Assembly: GCA_002294005.1 (NCBI GenBank)
Contig: DBEH01000036.1
Coordinates: 1-39,888 of the forward strand
Origin: Firmicutes bacterium UBA911
GTDB taxonomy: Bacteria; Bacillota; Desulfotomaculia; Desulfotomaculales; Desulforudaceae
DNA length: 39,888 bases
Reading direction: 5' to 3'
Shown one piece after another: positions 31,327-39,750 of this stretch. A model generated the notes under the pieces. It searched no databases. It was not told the origin of the DNA and saw only the letters and a program-made list of their open reading frames with translations. The position numbers and the translations under genes are program-made. Numbering within the stretch: position 1 is the first letter of the stretch; each line of letters starts with the position of its first letter.

Positions 31327-31647
31327 CTAGGGCAGGCGGTAGCTTTCCTTCATCCGCTGGTAGCGCGCAAAGGTCTCGGGGCTGATCTCGCCCAGGGGGA
31401 GACGGTCGAGGACCGGCAAAAGCTCCCGGAGTGCGGCGCCCCGCACCATCCACTGACAGTAGTCCCGTCCGCCGTGCCGGTACGGACCGTACAGGCGCGA
31501 ACCGGGAACCGCCTGCATTAGCCATTCAAAGAGGGGCCGGTTCCGGGAGTGCATGCGCACCGTGATATGCGCTTGACGGCCGTCACCGCCGAAGTGCCCC
31601 TCGCCGATCAAGATGCCCAGGAGAAGCCCCTGTTCCAGTTCACGCAT
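31327..31647 (-). CDS. Small LAGLIDADG-type homing endonuclease-like protein
   Basis: The 106-residue protein starts MRELEQGLLLGILIGEGHFGGDG, a single LAGLIDADG-like motif with a Glu in the acidic place (GEG), followed by RQAHITVRMHSRNRPLFEWL and SRLYGPYRHGGRDYCQWMV, typical of such folds. Single-motif members act as dimers or are freestanding DNA-binding proteins. No intron or intein is nearby. It follows parB closely, between the two parS sites. Nuclease activity is unproven. Confidence 0.7.
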   Translation of the reverse strand: MRELEQGLLLGILIGEGHFGGDGRQAHITVRMHSRNRPLFEWLMQAVPGSRLYGPYRHGGRDYCQWMVRGAALRELLPVLDRLPLGEISPETFARYQRMKESYRLP

Positions 31648-31660
31648 CTATCCCACCCAT

Positions 31661-31694
31661 TGTTTCACCGTCATGTTCCACGTGAAACATAGGC
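31661..31694. promoter_or_regulatory. parS site 2 with extra half-site
   Basis: TGTTCCACGTGAAACA (31674-31689) is a full 16/16 match to parS and lies over the last codons of parB. With the preceding TGTTTCACCGTCA it matches site 1 at 31 of 34 positions. Confidence 0.9.
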
Positions 31695-32546
31695 CAGCCA
31701 ATCCAGCACTTCTTCAAGTTCGCGTTCGTTCCGGTAGCGAATTTCAAGGCGTCCCTTGTTCCGGTCGCCGTGGATGTTCACCCGCGGGGCGAGCGCACCG
31801 GCACGCTCCCGCAGCAGGTTCCTCAGGCCTTTTTCCGTGCCGCGCTTCGCCCCCCCTCCGGAGGGGGAGGCCTGGGCGGCCATGCTGCGCACTTCTTCCT
31901 CCAGCGCCCGCACCGACAGGCCCCGGGCCACCGCCCGCTGCGCCAGTTCAACCTGCCGGGCGGCGGCGTCCACCGCCCCCAACACCCGGGCGTGCCCGGC
32001 GGTAAGCGCCCCCGAACCGACGGCCTCCTGCACCGGCAAAGGGAGAGAAAGCAGGCGCAGGGTATTGGTCACGTGCACGCGGCTCTTACCCACCCGCCGC
32101 GCCACCTCCTCCTGGGTCAGGTCGAATTCATCCACGAGCCGCCGGTAGGCGACCGCCTCTTCCAGCGGGTTCAGGTTCTCCCGCTGAATATTCTCGATCA
32201 GCACCGCCATAGCGGCTTGCGGCTCGGGCAACTCCCGGACCAGGGCCGGGATACTGCTTTTGCCCAACGCCACAAAGGCGCGCAGGCGCCGTTCCCCGGA
32301 GATCAGCTCGTACCAGTCCCCGGACTGCCGGACCACCACCGGTTGCACCAGCCCCACTTCGGCGATGGACGCCGCCAGCTCGGCCATGCGCTCCTGGTCG
32401 AACACTTGGCGTGACTGGCGGGGGTTCGTCCGGATCCGGTCCACTGGTATCTCCCGCAGTCCTTCCCCGGCCGCCGCGGCCGCCTCCACCCGCAATCCGG
32501 GCAACAGGGCGTCCAGCCCTCTTCCCAGGGCTCTTTTCTTACCCAC
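31671..32546 (-). CDS. parB: Chromosome partitioning protein ParB (Spo0J)
   Basis: ParB binds parS and slides as a CTP-dependent clamp to load condensin and stimulate ParA. The 291-residue protein has the KKRALGRGLDALLPG start, the CTPase motif LISGERRLRAF, the helix-turn-helix (LTQEEVARRVGKSRVHVTNTLRLLSLP) and a C-terminal dimer domain. GTG start overlaps the parA stop. Its last codons contain a parS site. Confidence 0.96.
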   Translation of the reverse strand: MGKKRALGRGLDALLPGLRVEAAAAAGEGLREIPVDRIRTNPRQSRQVFDQERMAELAASIAEVGLVQPVVVRQSGDWYELISGERRLRAFVALGKSSIPALVRELPEPQAAMAVLIENIQRENLNPLEEAVAYRRLVDEFDLTQEEVARRVGKSRVHVTNTLRLLSLPLPVQEAVGSGALTAGHARVLGAVDAAARQVELAQRAVARGLSVRALEEEVRSMAAQASPSGGGAKRGTEKGLRNLLRERAGALAPRVNIHGDRNKGRLEIRYRNERELEEVLDWLAYVSRGT

Positions 32547-33303
32547 GTTCCATCACTTCCTTTGCCAGATCGCCGTACACCTCGGCCCCCCGGCATTTCG
32601 GATCGTATACCACCACGGGCTGGCCGAAACTGGGCGCCTCACTCAGCCGCACGTTACGGGGGATGATCGTCCGGTAGACCTTGTTTCCAAAATGCCGCTT
32701 GACCTCTTCCACCACCTGAATGGCCAGGTTGGTGCGCCCGTCGAACAAGGTCAGGAGCACCCCCTCGATCTGCAGCCTCGGGTTGAGCCGGCGCTGCACC
32801 AGTTGCACGGCGCTCATTAGGTGGCTTAAGCCTTCAAGGGCATAGTACTCGCACTGAATGGGAATCAGGACGGAGTCGGCGGCGCCCAGGGCGTTTAGCG
32901 TCAGAAGCCCCAGTGAGGGGGGGCAGTCGATCAAGGTGTAGTCGTAGTCGCCGCGGACTTTGGCCAGGGCTTTTCTCAGGAGGAGTTCCCGCTCCGGAAT
33001 GCCCACCATCTCAATCTCCGCCCCGGCCAGTTGCAGCGTGGCGGGCACCACGTCCACGCCCGTAACGGACGCGCAGGCGTGCGTCGCGTTGCGCAAGGGA
33101 TCCCCGGTGATCAGGACGTTGTAGATGCACCGATTAAGGTTGTTCCGGTTCAACCCCGTGCCGCTTGTGGCGTTGCCCTGGGGATCGATGTCCACCAGCA
33201 GCACCCGCTTGCCGTTGAGTGCCAGGGCTGCGGCCAGGTTCACGCAGGTGGTGGTTTTGGCCACGCCGCCCTTCTGGTTTGTGACCGCGATAACCTTGCC
33301 CAA
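32539..33303 (-). CDS. parA: Chromosome partitioning ATPase ParA (Soj)
   Basis: The 254-residue ATPase has the deviant Walker A KGGVAKTT (residues 11-18), DIDPQGNATSGTG, and the DCPPSLGLLTLNAL Walker B region. It works with ParB for origin segregation and control of DnaA. The frame runs to 33393, but TTG 33303 has GGAGG seven bases upstream and matches the family start MGKVIAVTNQ. Confidence 0.96.
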   Translation of the reverse strand: MGKVIAVTNQKGGVAKTTTCVNLAAALALNGKRVLLVDIDPQGNATSGTGLNRNNLNRCIYNVLITGDPLRNATHACASVTGVDVVPATLQLAGAEIEMVGIPERELLLRKALAKVRGDYDYTLIDCPPSLGLLTLNALGAADSVLIPIQCEYYALEGLSHLMSAVQLVQRRLNPRLQIEGVLLTLFDGRTNLAIQVVEEVKRHFGNKVYRTIIPRNVRLSEAPSFGQPVVVYDPKCRGAEVYGDLAKEVMERG

Positions 33304-33430
33304 GAACACACCTCCCGCGACAGGATCAGGGTGCATGCCGGCCCGCGGATTCCCGGCGGGGCCAAAACCGGTGTTCAACACCGCTAGTTCCACGGGCGGT
33401 TATGAAAATCCTGCCGCAACCGGCCCCGAT

Positions 33431-34153
33431 CTACAAGGGGCGCTTGGCGGCCGCGCCCGCGCGCCGCGGAAAACGTTCCGGGGTAGGGGCCCTCTTCTCG
33501 ATCACCACCAGAGAACGCCGGTCATCCACACCGGGCAGTTTAAACTCCAAGACTTCGCGCGCCACGCCCCCCAGAACCGCCAAGGCGTGCCGTGCTTCAG
33601 CCAATTCGGCCCCGACCCCGGGCCCCTTGTAGGCCACCAGGACGCCCGGCACCCGCAAAAACGGCAGGCAGTACTCCCCGAGAACGCTCACCGGGGCGAG
33701 GGCCCGCGCCACGGCCCAGTGGTACTTCCCCCGGTGGACCGGGTCCCGCCCGGCTTCCTCCGCCCGCATGCCCGTCACCAACACACCCTCCAGGCCCAGT
33801 TCCCGGACGGTGGTTTCCAAAAAGCCGGCCTTTTTCCGGCTGGACTCCAGAAGCGTCAGTTCCAGTTCCGGCCGGACGATCTTTAAAGGCAGTCCGGGGA
33901 ATCCGGCCCCGCTGCCCACGTCTATGATCCGTTTGCCGGCCGCCGGTTCGATTGCCTGAAGCCCGGCCAGGGAGTCCAGGAAATGCTTCACCACAATCTC
34001 CTTCGGGATGGTGATCGCGGTCAGATTAAGCCGGGCGGACCCGGCGGACAGGCAACCCGCCAATCGGGAAAACAGGGCCGCCTCGCGGCTACCCAGTTCC
34101 AGACCCCAGCTTGCCGCCCCTTCCCGAAGGAGCCGGACCGCTTGCGGATCCAT
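33431..34153 (-). CDS. rsmG: 16S rRNA (guanine527-N7)-methyltransferase RsmG
   Basis: RsmG methylates G527 of 16S rRNA. The 240-residue protein has the SAM-binding IDVGSGAGFPGLPLKI segment and the LDSLAGL motif before it. Its start overlaps the end of mnmG by about 65 bases, as often in this cluster, so a start a few codons later is possible. Confidence 0.94.
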   Translation of the reverse strand: MDPQAVRLLREGAASWGLELGSREAALFSRLAGCLSAGSARLNLTAITIPKEIVVKHFLDSLAGLQAIEPAAGKRIIDVGSGAGFPGLPLKIVRPELELTLLESSRKKAGFLETTVRELGLEGVLVTGMRAEEAGRDPVHRGKYHWAVARALAPVSVLGEYCLPFLRVPGVLVAYKGPGVGAELAEARHALAVLGGVAREVLEFKLPGVDDRRSLVVIEKRAPTPERFPRRAGAAAKRPL

Positions 34154-36059
34154 CCTCTTTCCCTGCCTCCTCCCGCTCCTCCCGGCGGCGCCTCTTCTCC
34201 AGGTACACCAGCAGCACCGCGATATCCGCCGGGCTTACCCCGGAGATACGCCCGGCCTGGCCGACGGACACCGGCCTGATTTCCGCCAGTTTTTGGGCCG
34301 CCTCGCTTGAAAGACCGCGCACTTCCCCATAATCAAGACCGGTCGGTATCCGCCGCGCCTCCAGCTTTTCGAACCGCGAAACCAGGGCCGCCTGCTTCTG
34401 GATGTAGCCGGCATACTTAACCTGGTTTTCCACTTCGGACGCTACGTCCGGCGCCGTCCCCGGATCGGCCGCTCCGAGCCCCGCCAAGTCGGTATACCGG
34501 ATTTCCGGCCGGCGCAACAGCTCGGACAGGCGGCACGGTCTGGACAGCGGCGTTGAACCCCGGGCGGCCAGCCAGTCCTGCACCCGGCCCTCCACCGGCA
34601 CCACAGTCCGGTCCAGCCGCTCCAGCTCGGCCTGCACCTGGTCGCGCTTGCGCGCGAAGCGCTCGTAGCACCTCCCGGTAACCAGCCCGATCCGGTGGGC
34701 CCGTTCGGTCAGCCTTAAGTCCGCGTTGTCCTGGCGCAAGGCCAGCCGGTACTCGGCCCGCGAGGTAAAGATCCGGTAGGGCTCCCGGGTGCCCTTGGTG
34801 ACCAAATCATCGATCAGGACCCCGATATAGGCTTGCGCGCGGCTGATCACCAGGGGCTCATTGCCCTTCACGAACTGGGCGGCGTTGATTCCGGCCACAA
34901 TTCCCTGCGCCGCCGCCTCTTCGTAGCCGGAGGTCCCGTTGATCTGCCCGGCCAGAAAGAGCCCTGAAACCGCCTTCGTTTCCAGCGTGGGCGCCAGTTG
35001 CGTCGGTATTACGTAGTCATATTCAATGGCATAGCCGTAGCGGACGATCTGGGCCTTTTCCAGCCCGGGCAGGCTGCGGACCAACAACAACTGCACGTCC
35101 TCGGGCAGGCTGGTGGACATCCCCTGCACATACATTTCGCTCGTATTGAGACCCTCGGGTTCCACAAACACCTGGTGGCGCTCCCGGTCCGCAAACCGCA
35201 CCACCTTGTCTTCAATGGAAGGGCAGTACCGGGGCCCCGTACCCTGAATGGTCCCGGCGTACAGCGGGGAACGGTCCAGGTTTTCACGGATGATCTCGTG
35301 CGTCCGGGCGGTGGTATAAGTCAGCCAGCAAGGCACCTGAATCCGCTTCTGGTCCCGGAGGCCCCCGGCAAAGGAAAAGCCCGGGCCGTCTTCGTCGCCG
35401 TGTTGAGGCGCCATCCGGGAAAACTCCACCGTGCGCCGGTCGATCCGCGGCGGCGTACCGGTCTTGAAGCGCCCCAACTCAAAGCCCTTATGCCGCAGGT
35501 CCGCCGCCAGGCCGATCGCGGAGAACTGCCCGTTGGGGCCGCCCTCATAGCTGGTCTCTCCGACCAGGATCCGCGACCGCAGGTAGGTGCCGGTGGTCAC
35601 GATCACCGCCGGCGCCAGAAAGCGCGCCCCGGTACGAGTGACCACGCCCCGGGCCGCGTTCCCGTCCACAATGATCTTCTCCACCATCGCCTGCTTCAGG
35701 TCGAGAAGGGGCTCGCCCTCGACGGCCGAACGCATGCCCTCCTGGTAGAGCCTCTTGTCGGTCTGGGCCCGCAGGGCCCGCACCGCCGGCCCCTTGCCCG
35801 TGTTGAGCATCCTTACCTGGATCGCCGCCCGGTCGGTGTTCCGGCCCATTTCGCCCCCCAGGGCGTCGATTTCGCGCACCAGGTGGCCCTTGCCCGGCCC
35901 GCCGACCGCCGGGTTGCAGGGCATCAAGGCCACGAAATCAATGCTCAGCGTGAGCAACAGGGTGCGGCAGCCCAGGCGCGCCGCAGCCAGCGCCGCCTCA
36001 CACCCGGCGTGCCCGCCGCCGATCACGATCACGTCATACTTTCCGGCCGCATACGCCAT
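34089..36059 (-). CDS. mnmG: tRNA uridine-5-carboxymethylaminomethyl modification enzyme MnmG
   Basis: MnmG (GidA) is the FAD partner of MnmE for cmnm5 modification at tRNA wobble U34. The protein has VIGGGHAGCEAALAAARLG for FAD, the PCNPAVGGPGKGHLVREIDALGG signature and GQINGTSGYEEAAAQG. Start at ATG 36059 (AGGTGG just upstream) gives 656 residues; the upstream codons of the frame lie in mnmE. The C-terminal 25 residues are a charged, low-complexity tail overlapping rsmG. Confidence 0.95.
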   Translation of the reverse strand: MAYAAGKYDVIVIGGGHAGCEAALAAARLGCRTLLLTLSIDFVALMPCNPAVGGPGKGHLVREIDALGGEMGRNTDRAAIQVRMLNTGKGPAVRALRAQTDKRLYQEGMRSAVEGEPLLDLKQAMVEKIIVDGNAARGVVTRTGARFLAPAVIVTTGTYLRSRILVGETSYEGGPNGQFSAIGLAADLRHKGFELGRFKTGTPPRIDRRTVEFSRMAPQHGDEDGPGFSFAGGLRDQKRIQVPCWLTYTTARTHEIIRENLDRSPLYAGTIQGTGPRYCPSIEDKVVRFADRERHQVFVEPEGLNTSEMYVQGMSTSLPEDVQLLLVRSLPGLEKAQIVRYGYAIEYDYVIPTQLAPTLETKAVSGLFLAGQINGTSGYEEAAAQGIVAGINAAQFVKGNEPLVISRAQAYIGVLIDDLVTKGTREPYRIFTSRAEYRLALRQDNADLRLTERAHRIGLVTGRCYERFARKRDQVQAELERLDRTVVPVEGRVQDWLAARGSTPLSRPCRLSELLRRPEIRYTDLAGLGAADPGTAPDVASEVENQVKYAGYIQKQAALVSRFEKLEARRIPTGLDYGEVRGLSSEAAQKLAEIRPVSVGQAGRISGVSPADIAVLLVYLEKRRRREEREEAGKEDGSASGPAPSGRGGKLGSGTG

Positions 36060-36067
36060 TGTTCCAC

Positions 36068-37462
36068 CTACTTGCCGATACAAAAGTTGCTGAAAATCCG
36101 GTCCAAAAGGTCCTCGGCGGCCGTCTCGCCCGTGATGGCCCCGAGCGCCTCCAAAGCGTTCCGGATGTCGATCGCCGCCATCTCCAGGGGCATCCCCAAC
36201 GCCACCGCCGACCCGGCTTCCGCGAGGTGGCGCCCCGCCTGCTCCAGAGCGTGCTGGTGCCGGACGTTTGATATGAGCACGGTGTGCTGTCCGGTCACCC
36301 GACCGCCAAGGACCAGACCGGCCATCGTTTCTTCAAGCTCCGCCAGGCCGCGGCCTTCAGTCACCGCCGCCTTCAAAACCGGTCCGTCCACCAGGGCCCG
36401 TACGGCCTCCGGATCGATTCCGGCCGGCGCCAGGTCCACCTTGTTAACCAGAACCACCAACGGTTTCCCGCGGACCAGCGCCAGTACCCGGCGATCCTCG
36501 TCGTCCAGTCCGGTGGCGGCGTCCAAAACCACCACCACCAGATCGGCCCCGGCCGCCGTGTCCCGGGTCCGGGCCACGCCGAGCCGTTCCACGGTGTCCG
36601 TGGTCTCCCTTAAGCCGGCGGTATCCAGCAGGCGCACCGGCAGACCCCTGATGTTGACCGTTTCCTCGATAACGTCCCGGGTGGTGCCGGGTATGTCGGT
36701 GACAATGGCCCTCTTTTCACGGAGCAGGGCGTTGAGCAGGGAAGACTTGCCCACGTTCGGTTTCCCAACGATGGCCACCCCTAGCCCTTCCCGGTACACC
36801 CTTCCCGCTTCGGCCCCTTCCAGAAGTTTCGCGCACTCATCTTCAAGCGCGGCCAGGCGATCAGCCAGCAATGCCAGGCCGGTTTTGGGCACGTCGTCCT
36901 CGTCCGGAAAATCAATGCTGGCCTCAATTTCGGCCAGCACCTGCCACAGGGACTCCCTTACCGCCCCGATTCTATCCGATAGCGCCCCGCGCAACTGGCT
37001 CAGCGCCACCTGAAGCCCGGAGCCCGTCCGCGCCCGGATCACGTCCAGAACGGCTTCCGCTTGGACCAGGTCCAACCGCCCGTTCAAAAAGGCGCGCCGC
37101 GTGAACTCCCCGGGTGTGGCCAACCTGGCCCCGCAACCCAGCACCAACTTGAGGATCCGCTGCAGGGCCAAGACCCCGCCGTGGCCGTTGATTTCCACCA
37201 CGTCTTCCCGGGTGTAGCTCTTTGGAGCGCGCATTACGGACACCAGTACCTCGTCCACGGTTTCCCCGGTTCCCGGATCAACCACATGCCCGTAGTACAT
37301 CTGGAAGCGGCCCGCCCGCCATTCTCTCTCTCCCGCCGGCCTGAATACCCGGCCGGCCACGTCCAAAGCGTCGGGTCCGCTGATCCGGATGATCCCGATG
37401 CCCCCTTCTCCCGGCGGCGTGGCCACGGCGGCGATGGTGTCGTGCAGCAACCGTTCCCGCAC
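36068..37462 (-). CDS. mnmE: tRNA modification GTPase MnmE
   Basis: MnmE acts with MnmG at tRNA U34. The 464-residue protein has the DTIAAVATPPGEGGIGIIRISG folate domain, G1 GKPNVGKSSLLN, switch DIPGTTRDVIEE, G3 DTAGL, G4 NKVD, and ends in the essential FCIGK with its catalytic cysteine. GTG 37462 has a weak ribosome site; TTG 37450 with AGGTG nine bases upstream is an alternative. Confidence 0.95.
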   Translation of the reverse strand: MRERLLHDTIAAVATPPGEGGIGIIRISGPDALDVAGRVFRPAGEREWRAGRFQMYYGHVVDPGTGETVDEVLVSVMRAPKSYTREDVVEINGHGGVLALQRILKLVLGCGARLATPGEFTRRAFLNGRLDLVQAEAVLDVIRARTGSGLQVALSQLRGALSDRIGAVRESLWQVLAEIEASIDFPDEDDVPKTGLALLADRLAALEDECAKLLEGAEAGRVYREGLGVAIVGKPNVGKSSLLNALLREKRAIVTDIPGTTRDVIEETVNIRGLPVRLLDTAGLRETTDTVERLGVARTRDTAAGADLVVVVLDAATGLDDEDRRVLALVRGKPLVVLVNKVDLAPAGIDPEAVRALVDGPVLKAAVTEGRGLAELEETMAGLVLGGRVTGQHTVLISNVRHQHALEQAGRHLAEAGSAVALGMPLEMAAIDIRNALEALGAITGETAAEDLLDRIFSNFCIGK

Positions 37463-38083
37463 CTACTTTCGGGGAGCGATGATAATCTTGCGGAAGGGCT
37501 CTTCTCCTTCACTGAAGGTGTAGATATCGTCCCTTCCCCGGAGTGCCATGTGGATGATCCGCCGTTCCTGCGGGCTCATTGGCTCCAGCACTACGCTCCG
37601 CCCCAGCCGTCCGGCCTTTTCAGCCAACTTCACCGCCAACCTGACCAGGGTTTCTTCCCGCTTTTTGCGGTAGCCCTCCACATCCAGGATGATCTTCCGG
37701 CGCTCGGCCTGATCCTTGTTCGCCGACAGGTTTAAGAGATACTGTAGGGCGTTCAGCGTTTCGCCCCGGCGGCCGATCAGGACGCCCAAGTGCTTGCCTT
37801 CCAGGCCGACACTGATCTCTTCGTCTTTCTCCTCCACCACGATGTCCGCTTGCACGCCCATTGCGCCGACGACCTGTTCCAGGAAACCGCGGGCCCGGTC
37901 GGTAACGGTCTCCTTCACCACCACGCGGACCCGGGCCCGGCGACTTCCCAACAGGCCCAGAAAACCCCTGGACGCCTCTTCAAGGACTTCAATTTCGACA
38001 CGGTCGCGCGCCACCCCAAGTTGTCTAAGCGCCTCCTCGGCCGCCTCCTCCACGTTTTTTCCGCTTCTTTCGATTGCCTTCAC
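37463..38083 (-). CDS. jag: RNA-binding protein Jag/KhpB
   Basis: The 206-residue protein has the Jag-N domain (VKAIERSGKNVEEAAEEALRQLGV), a KH domain (GVLIGRRGETLNALQYLLNL), and an R3H domain (QERRIIHMALRGRDDIYTFSEGEEPFRKI). KhpB binds RNA and affects cell elongation and sporulation. The frame is open to 38200; GTG 38083 (GGAGG 12 bases away) matches the family start. Its first codons overlap the end of yidC. Confidence 0.92.
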   Translation of the reverse strand: MKAIERSGKNVEEAAEEALRQLGVARDRVEIEVLEEASRGFLGLLGSRRARVRVVVKETVTDRARGFLEQVVGAMGVQADIVVEEKDEEISVGLEGKHLGVLIGRRGETLNALQYLLNLSANKDQAERRKIILDVEGYRKKREETLVRLAVKLAEKAGRLGRSVVLEPMSPQERRIIHMALRGRDDIYTFSEGEEPFRKIIIAPRK

Positions 38084-38924
38084 CCTGAGCCGTTCCCTCC
38101 TTGCTTCGCTTGCCCTTGCCGCCGGTCTGTCTCGCCTTTCCGACCTGATCCGCCGCCGGGCGCGAAGCACCCGGCCCCTCACCCGAGACCGGCGCCCCAA
38201 CCTCTGCCGCCGCCGGGGCCGTTACCAGGTGCGCTTTCTCCCGCTCCTGCTCAATAGCCGACCGGTCCGCGAGGATTTGCTTGTTGATGAAAGACTGCTG
38301 GACGATACTGACCAGGTTAAATGTCACCCAGTAGACCGACAGGCCGGCCGGAAGCGTGGCGCTGATCCAACCGATAAACACCGGCATTACGGTGAGCATC
38401 ACTTTTTGTATTTGTTCCTGGCTCGGGTTGCCTCCGCCTTTGCTTATCGACATCGTCAGCTTGAACTGGACGAAGGTGGTCACCGCCGCCAGCACCGGCA
38501 GGATAAACAGCGGATCCCTGAGACTCAGATTTTCCACCCACAGGAACCCGGCGTGGGCCGGGTTGACGTAGGCAAAATTCCATAAGGCTTGGTACAGGGC
38601 GATCATGAACGGCAATTGCACCAGGAGCAAGAGACACCCCGACATCGGGTTGACCTTCCGCTCCTTGTAAAGTTGCATGATCTTGATCTGCATCTGCTGC
38701 TTGTCTTTGCCGTACCGGTCCTGGATGGCCTTGATTTCCGGCTGCAGTTGGGACATCTTGGCCATGGAGCGCATTTGAATCCGTGTGATCGGGTGCAGCA
38801 AGAGCTTAATTAAGATGGTCAGCAAAATGATCGCTATACCGTAGCTGGGCAGGCCCATACTCACCGTAAGGTGGTACAGCCAGTTGATCAGGGCGGTCAT
38901 GCCGTCGATTAAAGCTGCAAACAA
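38025..38924 (-). CDS. yidC: Membrane protein insertase YidC (SpoIIIJ type)
   Basis: The 299-residue protein has the Oxa1/YidC core of five membrane helices (GIAIILLTILIKLLLHPIT with its positive residues, MSGCLLLLVQLPFMIALYQALW, LPAGLSVYWVTFNLVSIVQQ). It inserts membrane proteins with or without SecYEG. From about residue 230 a long Gly/Lys/Arg tail follows and overlaps jag. TTG start with GGGGG seven bases upstream. Confidence 0.94.
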   Translation of the reverse strand: MFAALIDGMTALINWLYHLTVSMGLPSYGIAIILLTILIKLLLHPITRIQMRSMAKMSQLQPEIKAIQDRYGKDKQQMQIKIMQLYKERKVNPMSGCLLLLVQLPFMIALYQALWNFAYVNPAHAGFLWVENLSLRDPLFILPVLAAVTTFVQFKLTMSISKGGGNPSQEQIQKVMLTVMPVFIGWISATLPAGLSVYWVTFNLVSIVQQSFINKQILADRSAIEQEREKAHLVTAPAAAEVGAPVSGEGPGASRPAADQVGKARQTGGKGKRSKEGTAQGEGNRKKRKKRGGGGRGGA

Positions 38925-38946
38925 CTCTTAACCCCCAAGAAAAGAC

Positions 38947-39162
38947 TTAAGCCGGATCGTAACCGCCCGGCGAAAACGGATGACACCGCAGAATGCGCCG
39001 CACCGCTTTCAACCCGCCGCGCACGAGGCCGTACTTGTCGATCGCCTGTACGGCGTACTCGGAACATGTGGGGTAAAACCGGCACGTTGACCCAAACAAC
39101 GGTGAAACAGCCAATTGGTATCCCTTAATCAATCCGACGGCCAGTTTTTGCGGCCCATTCAT
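38947..39162 (-). CDS. yidD: Membrane protein insertion efficiency factor YidD
   Basis: The 71-residue protein has the YidD pattern: KGYQLAVSPLFGSTCRFYPTCSEYAVQAIDKYG and ILRCHPFSPGGYDP. It assists YidC-dependent insertion. Its ATG overlaps the rnpA stop (ATGA). Confidence 0.96.
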   Translation of the reverse strand: MNGPQKLAVGLIKGYQLAVSPLFGSTCRFYPTCSEYAVQAIDKYGLVRGGLKAVRRILRCHPFSPGGYDPA

Positions 39163-39482
39163 TTTATGCTTCCCACCAGTTTCAACAAGCTGCCGGCCAG
39201 CACCCGATGGTCACATTCCGCAGCCGGGGGCCGGGCCACAATCACGTAGTCGTATCCCGGAGGAAAAGCTTCCTGGTTCAGCCGACAGATCTCCTTCAGG
39301 CGGCGCCGCACCCGGTTCCGTACAACGGCGCCTCCCAACTTTTTGCTTGCCGTTACGCCGAAACGCCGCCGCCCGCTCTCATTGGCCGCCCGGTACACCA
39401 CCAGCAGCCGGTCGGAACTATATCGGCCGCGGGCAAACACCTGGCGAAACTCCCGGTTCTTCTTAATGGTGATTATTCCCAT
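39159..39482 (-). CDS. rnpA: Ribonuclease P protein component
   Basis: RnpA binds RNase P RNA for tRNA 5' maturation. The 107-residue protein has KKNREFRQVFARGRY, the RNR motif segment GAVVRNRVRRRLKEICR, and a normal length. A TTG one codon earlier starts the open frame; I use ATG 39482. It follows rpmH and overlaps yidD. Confidence 0.96.
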   Translation of the reverse strand: MGIITIKKNREFRQVFARGRYSSDRLLVVYRAANESGRRRFGVTASKKLGGAVVRNRVRRRLKEICRLNQEAFPPGYDYVIVARPPAAECDHRVLAGSLLKLVGSIK

Positions 39483-39535
39483 CAACCAAGCCCTGCATCC
39501 TTAAGAGTCCTTCCCCGGCAACAAGAAAACCGGGC

Positions 39536-39670
39536 TCAGGCCGTAAGCACTTTTCTGCCTTTGGCCCGCCTGCGCCTGATCACGTTTCGCCCGGATCTGG
39601 TCCGCATGCGGGTTAGAAATCCGTGTAAGCGTTTTCTTTTTCTTTTTTTGGGTTGATAGGTCCGTTTCAT
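39536..39670 (-). CDS. rpmH: 50S ribosomal protein L34
   Basis: The 44-residue, highly basic L34 begins MKRTYQPKKRKRKRLHGF and ends RRRRAKGRKVLTA, the family pattern. GGAGG lies ten bases before the ATG. It is the usual last gene before the oriC/dnaA region. Confidence 0.97.
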   Translation of the reverse strand: MKRTYQPKKRKRKRLHGFLTRMRTRSGRNVIRRRRAKGRKVLTA

Positions 39671-39720
39671 TGACTGCACACCTCCGGGCATTTCTGGAAA
39701 CCGATCAGGAGTCACCGCTC

Positions 39721-39750
39721 ATTATAATTTATTCTTCTGATCCCAGTCAA
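39721..39750 (-). promoter_or_regulatory. rpmH promoter
   Basis: On the minus strand TTGACT (39745-39750), 18-base spacer, perfect TATAAT (39721-39726). It should drive rpmH-rnpA-yidD-yidC and probably further. Confidence 0.75.

Noticed and set aside
34998..37013. Plus-strand open frame of 671 residues
   Set aside because: Antisense shadow of mnmG and mnmE, which are both unmistakable.
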